Below are positions 19,104 to 56,941 of a DNA stretch of 64,000 nucleotides, piece after piece. Source of the DNA: Symbiodinium sp. CCMP2592 (lineage: Eukaryota; Sar; Dinophyceae; Suessiales; Symbiodiniaceae); NCBI GenBank assembly GCA_905221615.1, contig CAJNDT010006136.1:1-64000 (forward strand). The letters are read 5' to 3'. The stretch's first letter is position 1. Each line of letters begins with the position of its first letter. Position numbers and translations under genes: made by a program. The notes beneath the pieces are model-generated. The model made no database searches. It saw only the letters and a program-made list of their open reading frames with translations, and was not told where the DNA came from.

Positions 19104-19171
19104 AGATGAACTTGTACAAAAGAATTTTAGAGCAGTGTGAAACCTGCTGCAGGAGCTGTACATGTTCATCT
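19104..19171. other. inverted repeat across the 3' LTR boundary
   Basis: AGATGAACTTGTAC at 19104-19117 pairs with GTACATGTTCATCT at 19158-19171 in the LTR (13 of 14), with a 40-base loop holding the expected polypurine-tract position. The tract itself is weak (AGAGCAG just before the LTR). Confidence 0.4.
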
Positions 19172-19449
19172 TGAAGCTGAGCAACCTTCCGTTGCTCCTT
19201 TCCGAGGCTCTAGGGTCCGGGAGGGTAGGGCTTGCGGTCGCTGCCGGGCAGCGCATGGACCTCGAGTGCTGATACGGAAAAGGGAGTGCCGGGCATTCCT
19301 CAGCTGACGGGGTTCAGCTCTTCATTGCATTGGATTGTGGCTAATCCTTTGGACATCTTCGAAGTGGCTGGGAGCCACTCACTTGCATTCATCTTTTGAT
19401 CTATTGGCAGGGCCAAGGGCTACCAGGGTGAGACTTTACCAGTCTCACA
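19136..19449 (+). repeat. 3' LTR
   Basis: 314 bp, TGTGA...TCACA, one difference from the 5' LTR. It is followed by the AGGGT duplication and then the interrupted TTTAGGG array. Confidence 0.95.
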
Positions 19450-19740
19450 AGGGTTTAGGGTTTGGGGCTTAGGGGTTAGGGTTCAGGTTTTAGGGCCCCA
19501 AAAGGCCCTAAATCTCCTGACGCGGTTTCAGGTCCAGGGTTTGGGGAACTGTAAATGCGAAACCCAGCAAAATTCCATACTAGACTGGGTCGAAATAACA
19601 AGTAAGTCATAGTCAGGATCCCTTTACAGTCCCGCAGACAGCTTCAATATAACAGTCACAGCACCTCACATAAATAGACCAACAAAGCTAGTTTCATTAT
19701 TAAAGGCCCCTTTTTCGGGTAGTTCTCCAAATTACTTTTA

Positions 19741-19867
19741 GGACCCTAAAGGGCCCCTAAACCTAAACCCTAAACTCTGAACCCTAAGTCCCAAACCCTA
19801 AACCCCTAAACCCTAAACTCTAAACCCTAAGCCCTAAACCTTAAGCCCTAAACCTTAAACCCTAAAC
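19741..19867 (-). repeat. decayed CCCTAAA array
   Basis: About 18 heptamers in the CCCTAAA orientation with CCTTAAG, CTCTAAA and similar variants. Confidence 0.8.
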
Positions 19868-19879
19868 CGCAGACTCTAT

Positions 19880-19937
19880 ACGGGTAGTTCTCCAAATTTT
19901 GGGACCTAAAAAGGGGGCCCGAATTTAGAGAACTACG
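19880..19937. mobile_element. short TIR element, family M
   Basis: GGGTAGTTCTCCAAATT and its near-inverse enclose about 20 bp. The same left end occurs at 19717, and a longer relative lies at 34383-34478. Confidence 0.5.
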
Positions 19938-20011
19938 GTATGTTGAATCCTTGAGCCGAGGATGTGGGACGACGGGGGCGCCAAGCCGAGCTCGACGGAA
20001 GTGGAATTTCC

Positions 20012-20110
20012 TGGGGGTTGTCAAAATTATGGCATTTTTGGGGCACCCTAAATAACAGGTGCGGTATTATATTAGAGACCCAAAAAGGGGCCCTAATTCT
20101 GACAGCCACC
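20012..20110. mobile_element. TIR element, family L copy 1
   Basis: GGGGGTTGTCAAAATTATGG at the left, a near-inverse ending CTGACAGCCACCC at the right. A relative lies at 31169-31256 (shared ATTAGGTGCCGTATTATA-like centre). Confidence 0.5.
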
Positions 20111-20551
20111 CGAATAGGGAATGAATAGGGTTCGGGATTGAATGCTCAAGTTTTGTGGGATGGGGTTTAGGGTTTGGGGTTGAAGGGATTTAGGGTTTGA
20201 GCTTCTTGTGGTTTAGGATTCGGTTTATTCGTGTCTGTCTGCGTGGTTGGGTTTAGGATTCCTGGCCCAGTATTTAGGGTTCAGGCTGTCGGGATGCATG
20301 CTAATGGATTTCGTGGATGCGTGGTTTTGGCGCGTAGGGTTCATGGTCCACCTTGAGGTGTATGGTTAAAACTGGACGGATATGGGGTGTGCAGTGTACA
20401 TAAGCTTCTTTCGGATTTCGGGGTTCAGGGATTCATCGTTTTTGGGGTGGGGCTGTGTTGCTCAAGTTCCTTTGGGATCAAGGTTTGGGGCTCAAGGTCT
20501 TACCCGAAATTCGTTCCTGGGCGTCGAAGCATCACGTCCAAGGAAACATTT

Positions 20552-20653
20552 GGGAGTTTCCGAAAATTCGGGGTACCTTATTTTGGGGTCCTTATAATAA
20601 GGATCCTACTATTTAGGGTACTATATTGGGGCCCCCTATTTTCGGAAACTCCC
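20552..20653. mobile_element. TIR element, family F copy 1
   Basis: 102 bp with GGGAGTTTCCGAAAAT ends and an internal TCCTTATAATAAGGATCC palindrome. Copy 2 is at 56335-56434. Confidence 0.75.
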
Positions 20654-20660
20654 ATTTGGT

Positions 20661-20930
20661 GTAAATGAGCCCCTGCGGAAGTTCTTGATCAGTCGCAAGT
20701 CCAGCGGTGTAGCATCCACGGACTTCGGAAGCTTTGACGCTTCCGTGACCGACAAGTGCACCGGCGACGTATCGAGAGATGGCATTCGAATAATCGTCGA
20801 AGAACGCTTTATGACATGGCTAAAGTGCACATTCAAGGACTCAGCCGATTTCGCGAACGCTGCAGACCATTGGTGGAAAGACAAGTGCACCGTCATCTTC
20901 GACTCATACCGCCATCGACACAATTTCTGA
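20661..20930 (+). pseudogene. possible RNA-virus RdRp-like fragment
   Basis: The frame reads from about 20661 to a TGA at 20928-20930 with ordinary protein composition. STDFGSFDASVT followed by a charged helix (GIRIIVEERFM) resembles motif A of positive-strand RNA-virus polymerases (DxxxFD). No motif B or GDD is present, so it is at most a short endogenised fragment. It begins directly after a TIR element. The identification rests on one motif and may be wrong; the host virus group cannot be named. Confidence 0.35.
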
Positions 20931-21867
20931 AATTATGGGACGGAGATGAGAGGTCCCAGTCGTAGCCCGTATTGCTTGAAGCCTCTGTTAGGGTATCAAC
21001 TCAAACCTGAAAGTTATACACAACTCTATGACTCTACGAAACTGACATCCTGAATATCAAAGGCACAACTCCTAAACACCACGTGGCACAAATCCCTACA
21101 CCCAGGCTCCCTGCACCTGCACAGTAAACTCCAAATCACCACTTCCGCACCTTCCGCCCTAATCACTAATCCCTCAAAGCCTTCAAAGCTTTAAGCCGAA
21201 AGCCGGAAATCACCAAACCCTGAATTCCTGATGGCCCCAGTTCCCAGGCACCCTGAGCAGCCCTATACCTAACGCCCCCAAAGCCGCACGTGCGAAACCT
21301 GCAACCCTTCAGCCTTACAACCCCAAACCCAAAGCCCCTACCTAAACCCTAAACCCTAAACTGAAGCGAGCTGCGGGCGCTGCGAATAGCAGCAGCGAGC
21401 GTGCCGAGGCGTCAGCGAGGCTGGCTCCGAGCTGGCGCGACAGGCGCAGCGGAGGAGCCCCAGCACCGGCTCAGGTGCTGGCGCATGCGACAAGCATGTT
21501 AGCCAATCAGAACGATATGACCCTAAACCTCCAGCCCTGGCCGGCCCGGCCCTGGCCCTGGCCCTGGCCCTTGCCCTCCCGTCCCTATCCCTCACCCTGC
21601 ACTGCCGGCCCTGCCCTCCCTGCCCTGGCCCTGCCCTGCCCTTCCCTGGCCTGCCTGCTCTGCCCTGCTGCTGCCCTGCCCCGCCCACTGCCTCTCTGCC
21701 CTGCTTGGCCTGATTTTGGGCCACCGCCAGACCAAGCCACAAACCTTCAAAAAAACCCTAAACCCGACAAAGGTCATAGACTGGGTGGGCGGGTAGGGCG
21801 AGAGCGTTGAACCTAGGCGCACACCACAACACACGTCTCGCGTGGTGGTGTGCGCGGAGCATCGACA
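20931..21867. other. non-coding filler
   Basis: Decayed CCCTAAA-like repeats, a GC-rich patch at about 21360-21500 and a CCCTGG-type simple repeat at 21535-21690. I see no supported gene. Confidence 0.6.
21535..21690 (+). repeat. CCCTGG/GCCCTG low-complexity tract
   Basis: Runs of GCCCTGGCCCTG and variants. Overlapping ORFs on both strands are by-products of this composition. Confidence 0.8.
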
Positions 21868-21954
21868 AACCCTAAACCCTAAACCCTAGGGTAGCTCAAA
21901 AACTAGACGGCGATTACGCTCACCGCGCCCACCGCTCCTATACCGCGCGCCCCA

Positions 21955-22620
21955 ATGTCGGCTTTGTCGCAGACAGGACTTGAATCTTTCTTTGAACATC
22001 CTGCGCAAGTCATTTATGTGAAGCGCAAGAGGGACGTGTACGTCATGGTTGCAGAAAACAAAAAGGGAGGGTACACTCTCGTCAATAGCACAGGAGAAAT
22101 CTACCCTGTTACCGCGGAGCATATTCGCGACAACTTGGTATTATACTCTGCCGACGTCCCTCCAGATTGGCGGCATCTGCTTCCAGAGGACACCGACTTG
22201 GCGTTTTCTTGTTACCTCGACCACGGGGGGATTCGGCTCATGGTTCCTTTGGAAGAAGCTGGGTCATACTTCCCCGCGTGGGATTCGCCAGCTCTTTCGT
22301 GGGAGCCAGGGGATGTTCTCATTCGGTGCGGGCCGGGTGACATCTACCATGTCACCATCCAGCACTTCCGCGAATTCTACGACGAGATAGGTGACCGCCA
22401 CGCTTATGATGAGCACCTCCGCAAGCTAAAGGCCAACGAAGAGAAGGCGAAGGAGACTCTGGCGAGGATGCTGGTGCCAAAGAGGAAGGCGTCCCGCCCG
22501 AAGCAAGGGGAAGCTGCTGAAGCGAGCGCGACTACAGGAGGCAGATCACATTCCAGGAGCCCTTGCGATGCCGGAAACCTGAGTTCTGAGAAGGCCAGTG
22601 GTACTGCTGGTGAGAGCTGA
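21955..22620 (+). CDS. hypothetical protein, 221 aa
   Basis: An ATG at 21955 opens a 221-codon frame with balanced composition and no low complexity until the basic, Ser-rich end (PKRKASRPKQ, then SHSRSPC). No family is recognised. Visible features are alternating hydrophobic strands in the first 130 residues (QVIYVKRKRDVYVMV, YLDHGGIRLMV) and a charged helix near 150-180. After the TGA a neighbouring frame stays protein-like for about 45 codons (VQYDNERLRKRYRQLHRKR), so the true C-terminus may be frameshifted. It may be a host gene or an orphan transposon ORF. It lies just downstream of a CCCTAAA triplet repeat. Confidence 0.55.
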   Translation: MSALSQTGLESFFEHPAQVIYVKRKRDVYVMVAENKKGGYTLVNSTGEIYPVTAEHIRDNLVLYSADVPPDWRHLLPEDTDLAFSCYLDHGGIRLMVPLEEAGSYFPAWDSPALSWEPGDVLIRCGPGDIYHVTIQHFREFYDEIGDRHAYDEHLRKLKANEEKAKETLARMLVPKRKASRPKQGEAAEASATTGGRSHSRSPCDAGNLSSEKASGTAGES

Positions 22621-24938
22621 TCGACGCATCACATACAGACCATGCCAATTACGGCAGCTCAGGTGCAGCAATGTTCAGTATGACAATGAGAGGCTGCGCA
22701 AGAGGTACCGCCAGCTTCACAGGAAACGCTCCGACGGTGGGGAGAAACGGTTTTCCTGATCTGCTCCAGACCCAGTTTGCTGTTCTCCAAGATGGGGAGG
22801 AGGATACGCATCGACTACTTCATGGAGATGTAATGGATACGGGAGTTCCCGCTGCTACGGAGTTGGACGGAGAAGGGCAGGGTTTGGAGTGAGCTTGGCG
22901 AGAAACTCTTGAGAAGGATGCATTGTTACTGGTTGCCGTGCAGGGTGACGTCTGAGGGGTATGTTTTGTCAGGGCTTGCAAGTGCCCTGTATCTCCTGGC
23001 CATCTTTGGCCTTGGAGTCAGCCGACTATCTGGCAGACATCAAAAAGGATTTTTTAAAAATAAAACCCTAAACCCTAAACCCTAAACTCCGAAACCCTGA
23101 ACATCCCTATACCCTTACCCCCCAAACCGAAAACTCTGGAAGCCCCATCCATGCAAAACCCCCAAAAGCCTTGCGCCCCAGAGGTCATGAACAATATCGA
23201 CTTTTCCAACTCTTCCTAAAGAGCTTCAAAGCCCTAAGCCCCTAGCAAGCCATTGGGCCCAGAACTGCCGCAGACCAGCCCTTGACGTCCCAACAGTTTG
23301 GTGTAGGGTTTAGGACGTAGGGCTTGAGGTGACAACAACATGGCAGACCGGAAGAACCAGGCAATGACGTACAGGCCTGCTAGGAAGCGAGGATCTTGTT
23401 TCAAGGCATGCTTTAAGATGTTCTAGGGCTATACTGAAGGCAGGGATCACTTTGCTTTCAAAGGTTAGTTGGTGATCTTATATGAGTGTCTTTACGTGTT
23501 TTCGTGGAGAGCGTGCCGGGCTCGCAGGAGTTCTCCGTACTACGGAAGCCTCAAGTATTCGAACAGAATCGGGTCTTGGGTTGTTTTATACGTTATGAAT
23601 CGGTGTGGTCATATAGAGACGAAACGGGAATACTGCAAGTACTATTCAGACTCGTACACCAGGGTTTTGCTTCTGAATTTGGGGACTGCCGAGAGCCCTG
23701 AGCCATAAACCCCATTCGAAGCTCCAACCCTGAGCCCTAAGCTCCAAACCCTCCGAACCTAAATCCCGAATGAGAAGCCGTACGGTGAATCTCTGAAGCT
23801 TGTTCAGGGATTTGGTAAGTAGATATAAGTAGCTCTATAACTGCCGTAGCGTTACAAGTGCTCTTAGTGGGCTACCCTAATCAAATCTCTCCCCAAAGAT
23901 TCTGAATTAAGGAAACATACGGTGACCCCTGTTCAGGATCTCCCTGCCCTTTATACAGATCATTTTAGTATTATAGGGGCCTCAATAATTTCCACTACTA
24001 CTTTGGGGTTCCTTTTTCTGTTTATAGTACAGTATATTTTTAATAAGGATTGTACAGTAGGGTTCGGCAACAGGCTTCTTGAGCAGCCAGTGGTTTGCAT
24101 GGAGATGGCACCAGGACGCAGAGTTGTGCGTAGCCTCCGCAACTAGATGGTCATTTTCAAGGACCCATTGCCCAGCTCTGGTCCGGGGATGCTGATGTCA
24201 GGTCTCCAAGAGACGTCAGGACCCATTGAGTCAACCGCCCGTGCGTTCGCATGTGTCAGCACGGGCTACGCTGATCTCGAGGTGGAGGAGGAACGTGACG
24301 AGTCCCCAATCGTCTGGGCAGCCAAAGCTGAGCTGCATCATGAAGGGTGCTCGAAGTGGCACAAGCCTTCGGATGCATAGCATCTCCAGGATTCTGAGAA
24401 CACCCGGCACCCTGAGCTTATAATCCTTACACAATGTAAGGTCTCAGAATCTTCTTGCTCAGTACCGGAAACTCACAACAAACCGGATGGCGATATGCGG
24501 TACAAACAATGATAGTATCCGTTGTCGTCCGGGGCCCCCAAAACCCGAAAACAACAGCTTTAGGGAATCGTACTTAAAGTTAAAAACTTTTGATTAATCA
24601 TGTACAACGCATAGCGATTGAGCGACGGTTTCTTTGCCACTCGCAATTGAACTGTTTGTTGGGAAATTTCGGATGCCCTCATCTCTTGGAGACATCCGCT
24701 TTACTTGCCCACACAAAACCCATTGAAAACATTGAAAATCGATGTCCTACGGCAGCTACCTCCTGGCAAGAAATCCATAACATCGCGTCAATGCCCTATA
24801 GCCCCCCCTGTATCAAACACCCCCAAGAGCCCTGTACCCTAGCCCGGAACCTTAAACCCTACATCGAAAAACATCTTAAGCTCTCTACACCCTAAACGCT
24901 GAACCCCAAAACAAAAAAAGAACCCCAAAGCCCTACAG
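22621..24938. other. spacer upstream of the kinase exons
   Basis: Mixed unique sequence with decayed telomere repeats (for example 23066-23090). A short coding-like stretch starts at 23340 (MADRKNQAMTYRPARKRG) and another lies in 24226-24380. Either could be an upstream exon, but neither has a recognisable motif. No cyclic-nucleotide-binding domain was found that would decide between PKA and PKG. Confidence 0.4.
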
Positions 24939-51371
<26,433 letters not shown>

Positions 51372-51916
51372 GTATGAATAGCAAATGGGCTCTTTAACGG
51401 TTTAGAGGGTAACCTGGGTTGCAAGAGTTCCGGGTTCCTCCGCGGCTGCTGTGGAATGTTTAATCGGTCTTATCGCGTATATGGCCAATCCGCACCGGAG
51501 CTCGTAGCAGTCGCGCCGAGGAGATTGCGAAGTCTTGGTCATGGGCTCCGGACGCCTAAACCCTAAACCCTATAAGCCCTAAAACCTTATGGTGAGAGCC
51601 ATAACGGTGGAACAGGTCCCATCCGAGGGTTACGCACTCATTTCTTTGGGTTCCAAGTTTGCAATGTTCCATGTTTGTATTCTGCTGTTGAACTTGGGAA
51701 TTGTCTATGATGCAGCTTTCAAATATGTGTCCTCCACTTTGATTCCAAATGCAGCCCTCACGGCACTCGAAGAGAAAACTCAAATGCAAAAGAACCAATC
51801 CAGTTTCAAAGGGAACACTCGGAATACCAAAAATTGAAAAGACAGGTCGGGACACCAAAACGAGTGGGACACCAAAAAAGTGACAGGGTGGGACGGCACA
51901 CTGACCCTAATTTCGA

Positions 51917-52034
51917 CTACTGTTATAGAATCCTTTGCGATGCCATTCAAGGAATCCTTATAAGAACGATTGTAACTACTCTTATAGAATCCTTTGCGAT
52001 GCCATTCAAGGAAACCTTATAAGGCCAATTGTAA
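51917..52034 (+). repeat. 59-bp direct repeat, two units
   Basis: TTATAGAATCCTTTGCGATG in units starting at 51917 and 51976, with a few differences. Confidence 0.85.
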
Positions 52035-52246
52035 GAACCCAACATGAATCCTGCTTTCTGTCCTTACTAAACCCTAAACCTTACACCTTAAAGGAATCCG
52101 ATCAAAGCCTTAAGCCCTAAACCTCTTAACCCTGGACCCGATCCCCCTAAACCCTAAATCCCTTAACCCCGAGTCCAAGACGGGAGCGGCTATCTACCAT
52201 TGCCGTGAACAATGCCTACCATGGCTTGAGCAGCTTATTGTTGCTC

Positions 52247-52360
52247 TTACCCAGAGGCTCCAACATCCCTTCATTAAGGAATAGACCTTAAAGATTAGTA
52301 GGATCCTACTAGAATTGAAGGTATATTCCTTAAGTAGGGGTTATTGGAGTCTCTGAGTAG
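52247..52360. mobile_element. TIR element, family C copy 4
   Basis: TTACCCAGAGGCTCCAA and a near-inverse (TTGGAGTCTCTGAGTA). Directly abuts the coding fragment that follows. Confidence 0.7.
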
Positions 52361-52773
52361 TTGGGAGGCGGTCAACGTGCTTGCTGATCGCGTAGCCAAG
52401 AAGGCCACCCACATGCGAAGCGTCCGTGTCTACACCTTCCAAGACGATGCGTCCTTTGCAGACCTAATGATTCTGACATCTGACAGCGTCATAATTCGAG
52501 CAAAGTTACGGAGGTTTGTCAAGAAGCCTGGAGCTGAGACCGTTGGGCAGTTTTAGCCGTTCCTCATTGCGGTACGAAGCCCGGGGTCCAGCGTTTGGTT
52601 CTCGTCGACGATGTTTATCAGCGTGATCCCTACGTGGCCAGTGAGAGTGCCGCCACGACTGCAGGCGTGTCTCGAGTCAGTTTCAATGTCGACGCTTCAG
52701 ATGTCCAGACTATCTCATCAGCCATGCTAGTTCAATCAAGGACTACTTGGCCAATCAACCCAGGCATCATGTA
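52361..52773 (+). pseudogene. unrecognised broken coding fragment
   Basis: One frame from about 52361 to the TAG at 52554-52556 looks protein-like (VLADRVAKKATHMRSV, IIRAKLRRFVKKPG). From about 52565 a second frame continues in the same style (KPGVQRLVLVDDVYQRDPYV) to a TAG at 52771-52773. One frameshift thus splits a single fragment of about 135 residues. No family is recognised. Like the RdRp-like fragment at 20661, it starts immediately after a TIR element. Confidence 0.45.
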
Positions 52774-54158
52774 GCTTTAGCAATGTGCACCAAAGACAAA
52801 ATCAAATACGCCAAATCTAGATAGAGGTCACTCCGCACAGAATTGGTATGAGTTAGTTTCCACCTAGGCCGTCCTGTACCTGAACCACTACCTCGACCAC
52901 TCCGCCCTCCAAGAGGGTCATAGAGGGGTTTCTTCCTGGGTCTAAACAGACGTTGCAAAGCAACACCACCCTCTTCTCGACCGCTAAATTACTGCGGCTG
53001 CACGCGCTCCGCATACCTTCCAGTTGTACAGTAAGGCAGTTGGCTGCAGTTGGCACTCCCAAAACGCCCTATATCCTGCTTTCTCCATCCTGCCCAGCTC
53101 TTCCTTCACGCGACTCCGCCTTCGAACTCCGCGAGGATCCGCCCGGAACCAAGTTGCTTCTGGGGCTTTGCTGCTCTTCCAGGGTTGTTTTGGTGCTTTT
53201 AAACTCTATAGAGTTTTGTAAGGTTCTGAAGGGCTTTATGGTCTTCTTGGGAGGATCTTATTAGGTTTCTTGCTGACGTTTGTCAAAGGTCTCATGAAAA
53301 GACACAGAAGGCCAACCAAGTGCCCTTCCTGTGCATAGTTATCTCAGCTAGGGTCGGGGCTAAATAACTAACTATACTTGTCCTCAGACTATTCCTCAGG
53401 GCTCCTTTGTATAACTACACTGCTCTATACCCCCAAACCCTGTTCTAACTGTTCAGGCCCCCCTAAACCCTAAACCCTACACCCTCTATCCGAAGCCGGA
53501 ACTTGTCTGAGGCCCTCGGAGACGAACGATTGGGCCGGGGCCAGAGTTGGAAGTTTGCAGTTCATACGGAGAAGCTTGACATTTGTTTTGGTTTCAGGCT
53601 TTCCGGAAAGAAGGCATCATGTGCACGCGCCTGTGTGCCGGTGTTTTCTTGAGCCCCTGAACCCTAAACCTCAAACCGTTTAGATGGAACTCTTGGGGGA
53701 CTTTAGGGCTTTAGGTTTCGGGTCTTCGGGCTTAGGATTTAGGTTTAGGGCCTGGACGGTCGGACTTTGCGGCGTGCTTGAAGTTGACGTTCGGTGTTGT
53801 TTGGTTTTGCACATCTACTGGGTTAGAACTACGCAGAGATTAGAGTCTAACACCAAAAGCGTGAATCCCGGGGGTGGGGTTTAGGTCTCCGTGCATTTCT
53901 ATCTGACGATTATCCTGAGCCTTGCAATCTGCCTAAGTCCTACATCCGATCCTAGACTCTAAATTTAACCCTAAGCCCTAAACCCTAATCGCGAGGGTTC
54001 CTAGACCCTGGAGTAGTATTTGCCTCATCGCAGCCTTCATTCCAAGGCCAAGGACTTCGAAGATCGCGAAGGGCCTGCCCCGGAGGTTTTTCAAGCTGCC
54101 AGCTTGCCGGGCTGATCGCGACCTTTTCTTTTGAACGGGATATTCATTAGGGTGTATG

Positions 54159-54181
54159 GGTATATATATATATATATATAA
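54159..54181. repeat. (TA)n microsatellite
   Basis: About ten TA units. Confidence 0.85.
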
Positions 54182-54274
54182 AATATTTTTAGGGTCCGCT
54201 GTCGTTCGGCCTTGTCTTCTGAAGGGGATATCGCGGGGCCTATAAAGGTTCTCTTGGAGGTTGCTATGAGGGTT

Positions 54275-54397
54275 ACTTGGAGGTTCATGGGACTTAGTAA
54301 GTACAGTTATAAGTGCCTTAACTGGGGATACAACAATTTATAAGTATAGTTACCTTATCTATGACCCTAGTTACTAAGTACCATGAACCTCTAAGTA
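54275..54397. mobile_element. TIR element, family D-like
   Basis: 123 bp. ACTTGGAGGTTCATGG and its near-inverse; centre with TTATAAGT motifs. Confidence 0.65.
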
Positions 54398-54609
54398 CTA
54401 TCACGGTTACTTTTGGTTAGTGTTTGGGCTGTAGCGGAATGGGAGTTCATGGCTTCGCTCTGGGATTTGGGAGTTCAGGGCATGGGAGTGTTAAGGGCGT
54501 AGGTCATGGCTTATGCTGCGAAATATCCGAGGCTTGTCTAGTGTTCAGTTTGACATAGCTCCCGCTTTTAGTGTATGTCTTTTACCCTGCACTATCTGTT
54601 CCAAAAAAT

Positions 54610-54696
54610 GAGCACCCTAAGCCTAAACCCTAAACCCCAAACCCCAAACCCCAAACCCCAAACCCCAAACCCTAAACCCTAAACCCTAAACCCTAG
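54610..54696 (-). repeat. CCCTAAA / CCCCAAA array
   Basis: About twelve heptamers, CCCCAAA in the middle and CCCTAAA at both ends. Confidence 0.95.
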
Positions 54697-55195
54697 ATCC
54701 AAACTCAAATCCGACACCTTAGTCCTATGTCCGAAGCCCAGTAGAAGCCTTACAGACCCCTGTAGTAGCCCATATTGAACTCCTGCATAACAACAACCCC
54801 GACCTAACCCCTTTGGGATGAACTTTGGTGGCCTGTACCTATAGTATCCTTAGGGTTCATTTTTTGCATTCTTGTTCATATAACATAAAGTTCAAGCGAA
54901 TATTTTGAAACTACTTTATTATGATTCTAAGGGGGGTTATAGGTACATGAGGGCTTTTTATAAGGGCTTTCCAAACAGTTCCTAATTCCCAGCGCGATGT
55001 CATGAGTAGCTTTACAACCCGGAACTTAAAACCATGAATCAGTGCAGCCTTTTTGATGCCCTGCAAGTGCGACATGTGTTCTTCCTCTCTGAAGGAGAGA
55101 GAATTCCAAGGTGCTTGAATTCGGGCGTGCAGGGTGCATGGTGCTGCTCCAGCACTATTATCAAATCGTTTTGTGGGGTCACTAGTCTCGCTACC

Positions 55196-55293
55196 GGTTG
55201 ATAATATAAATCCTGCATTACCCAAGGACTCTAAGCTATGGGAATTATGGTATATTCCTTATTACGGGTCATGCAGGATTTATATCATCAACC
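55196..55293. mobile_element. TIR element, family B copy 3
   Basis: GGTTGATAATATAAATCCTG and an inverse with one change. Confidence 0.75.
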
Positions 55294-55708
55294 ATACTGG
55301 AGCTGGTACTGCTGTCATGGCGCCTATAGACTGTGCTTGTAACCGGGGTTGGTGTCACTGTTGCTGTCGCTGCTTGCGCTCGTTCTTGTGCTTGTGGTTG
55401 TTGCCGTTCTTATGGTGGTGACCTGGTGATGGTAGTGGTGATGGTGCATGAATGTGCACGCTGCTACCGTGTTCTTCGCCATAGCATAATATAGGAGCCG
55501 AAACAATTTGGGGGGGTTCTTGTCATGGTTATAGTACAATTAGTGTGCCTCACAACCCTATTCTACTTATTGAGGCCACTATTGTACTGCTGGGACCCCA
55601 GTGGCATTGGCAATATTGTTCTTAATTACGCAGTCGTTGGAACGGTAATTGCTCTTCTCCGTCGAATGCTTCTTGTTAGTATCAGTCTTGTGGTTGTTGC
55701 TGTGACTG

Positions 55709-55800
55709 CCCAGAGAGCCCAATACCCCTAAATCAAGGAAGATACCTTAAACTATAGAGGCCTTACCATTATGATTTAGGGTATACTGCTTAACTAAGGG
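55709..55800. mobile_element. TIR element, family C copy 5
   Basis: CCCAGAGAGCCCAATACCCC left end as in copy 2; right end decayed. Confidence 0.55.
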
Positions 55801-56012
55801 CTTCATCCAGTAGTTGTCATTCTTCCTAGAAGGTTTAGGGTTTTAAGGTTCAGGTTGTGGCGGGTTGCAGGTTCGGGCTTGGGCTTATTCCTCATTGCAA
55901 TTTTCCTGTCTGGTATCGTTATAAGCAGTGTAGCCACTTATATTTCTTATTGTCGATGTTATGCCTACAGATAGCCGTCGTCTTCCGTAGTAATTAGTCT
56001 GGTGACAACATC

Positions 56013-56124
56013 AAAGGGGAAGAGGAGGGACCCTTAATGGGGACCCCTACCCGCCCTACCCTATAATGGGCTTTATAGGGTATATACCTAGGGGTCCTTG
56101 TTAAGGGTCCCTCCTTTTACCCTT
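56013..56124. mobile_element. TIR element I
   Basis: About 112 bp. GAGGAGGGACCCTTAA and a near-inverse; inner palindrome around CCCTATAATGGGCTTTATAG. Confidence 0.7.
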
Positions 56125-56334
56125 GGACAACAGTGTTTTGCATGCGGGGGTAGGAGTCGAGTGAAACAGTTCGGGCACCAGTGGCAGGCCCGGAATCACT
56201 TCGTCGGAAGTATCCTGGGTCGGTGTGATATGCATCGGATTTCGATACGGTACCTTCGACCCTAGTTACAGCATAAGAGTCGAAGCCTTCCGAATCTCTA
56301 GCTCAATTTGCTGAACATCCTGGTGCATGTATAT

Positions 56335-56434
56335 GGGGGTTCGAAAATTGGGGGTGCCTTACTATGGGGTCCTTATGATAAGGATCCTACTATTTAGGGT
56401 ACCATATTAGGGTCCCCTATTTTCGGAAACTCCC
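56335..56434. mobile_element. TIR element, family F copy 2
   Basis: Matches 20552-20653 through the centre (AAGGATCCTACTATTTAGGG) and right end. Confidence 0.75.
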
Positions 56435-56708
56435 ATTTCTATACCACGACCTATGTCCCGACACCCGAAACCCCCGCTTTAAACGCGAGCCGCACGTGAA
56501 AAAGTCTTTTGCGAAGGAGCTTGTCAATATCGACCCAAGATGCGCTGGCCACGGTAGACTGCAATGCTGATGAGCAATACTCTCAACCCACCAATCAAGG
56601 AATCGACCTCCGGTTGTCAAAAAAGGGTAGTCTTTGGGTAGTAATAGTTTATAGGAGCTGTAGGAAACCCCCTAAAGTGCCCTTATAGAACCCTTACACT
56701 AATCCTCA

Positions 56709-56815
56709 TAAAGTAAAAGCCAGAAAGTTGGAATATGATTATCCTAAACCTTTTATGGTAAATTATAGGGTATCCTACCCTGAAACCATATTCCAACTTT
56801 CTGGAGTTCCCTTTA
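56709..56815 (-). mobile_element. TIR element, family A copy 4 (inverted)
   Basis: Core 56720-56804, 85 bp, the reverse complement of copies 1-3. Confidence 0.85.
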
Positions 56816-56941
56816 TAGTAGAACCCTATAGATCCCCTTTAAAGGAACCCTATAAGCCCCTATAGATCCCCTTTAAGGGAACCCTAAAAGGTAATCCTTT
56901 TGGGGACCCCGCGATCAGATCTTGGGTTGACCTGAACCCGG

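Larger units (their letters stand above)
10092..19449 (+). mobile_element. complete young Ty1/copia retrotransposon
   Basis: A 9358-bp element with 314-bp LTRs that differ at one position (GGTG against GCTG near the start). LTRs begin TGTGA and end TCACA. The 5-bp target duplication AGGGT is at 10087-10091 and 19450-19454. A tRNA-Met(i)-type primer site follows the 5' LTR, and a single 2855-codon ORF has the order Gag, protease, [dioxygenase, methyltransferase-like], integrase, RT, RNase H, which is the Ty1/copia order. The target was an interstitial TTTAGGG array. Near-identical LTRs and the open ORF indicate a very recent, possibly still active, insertion. Confidence 0.95.
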
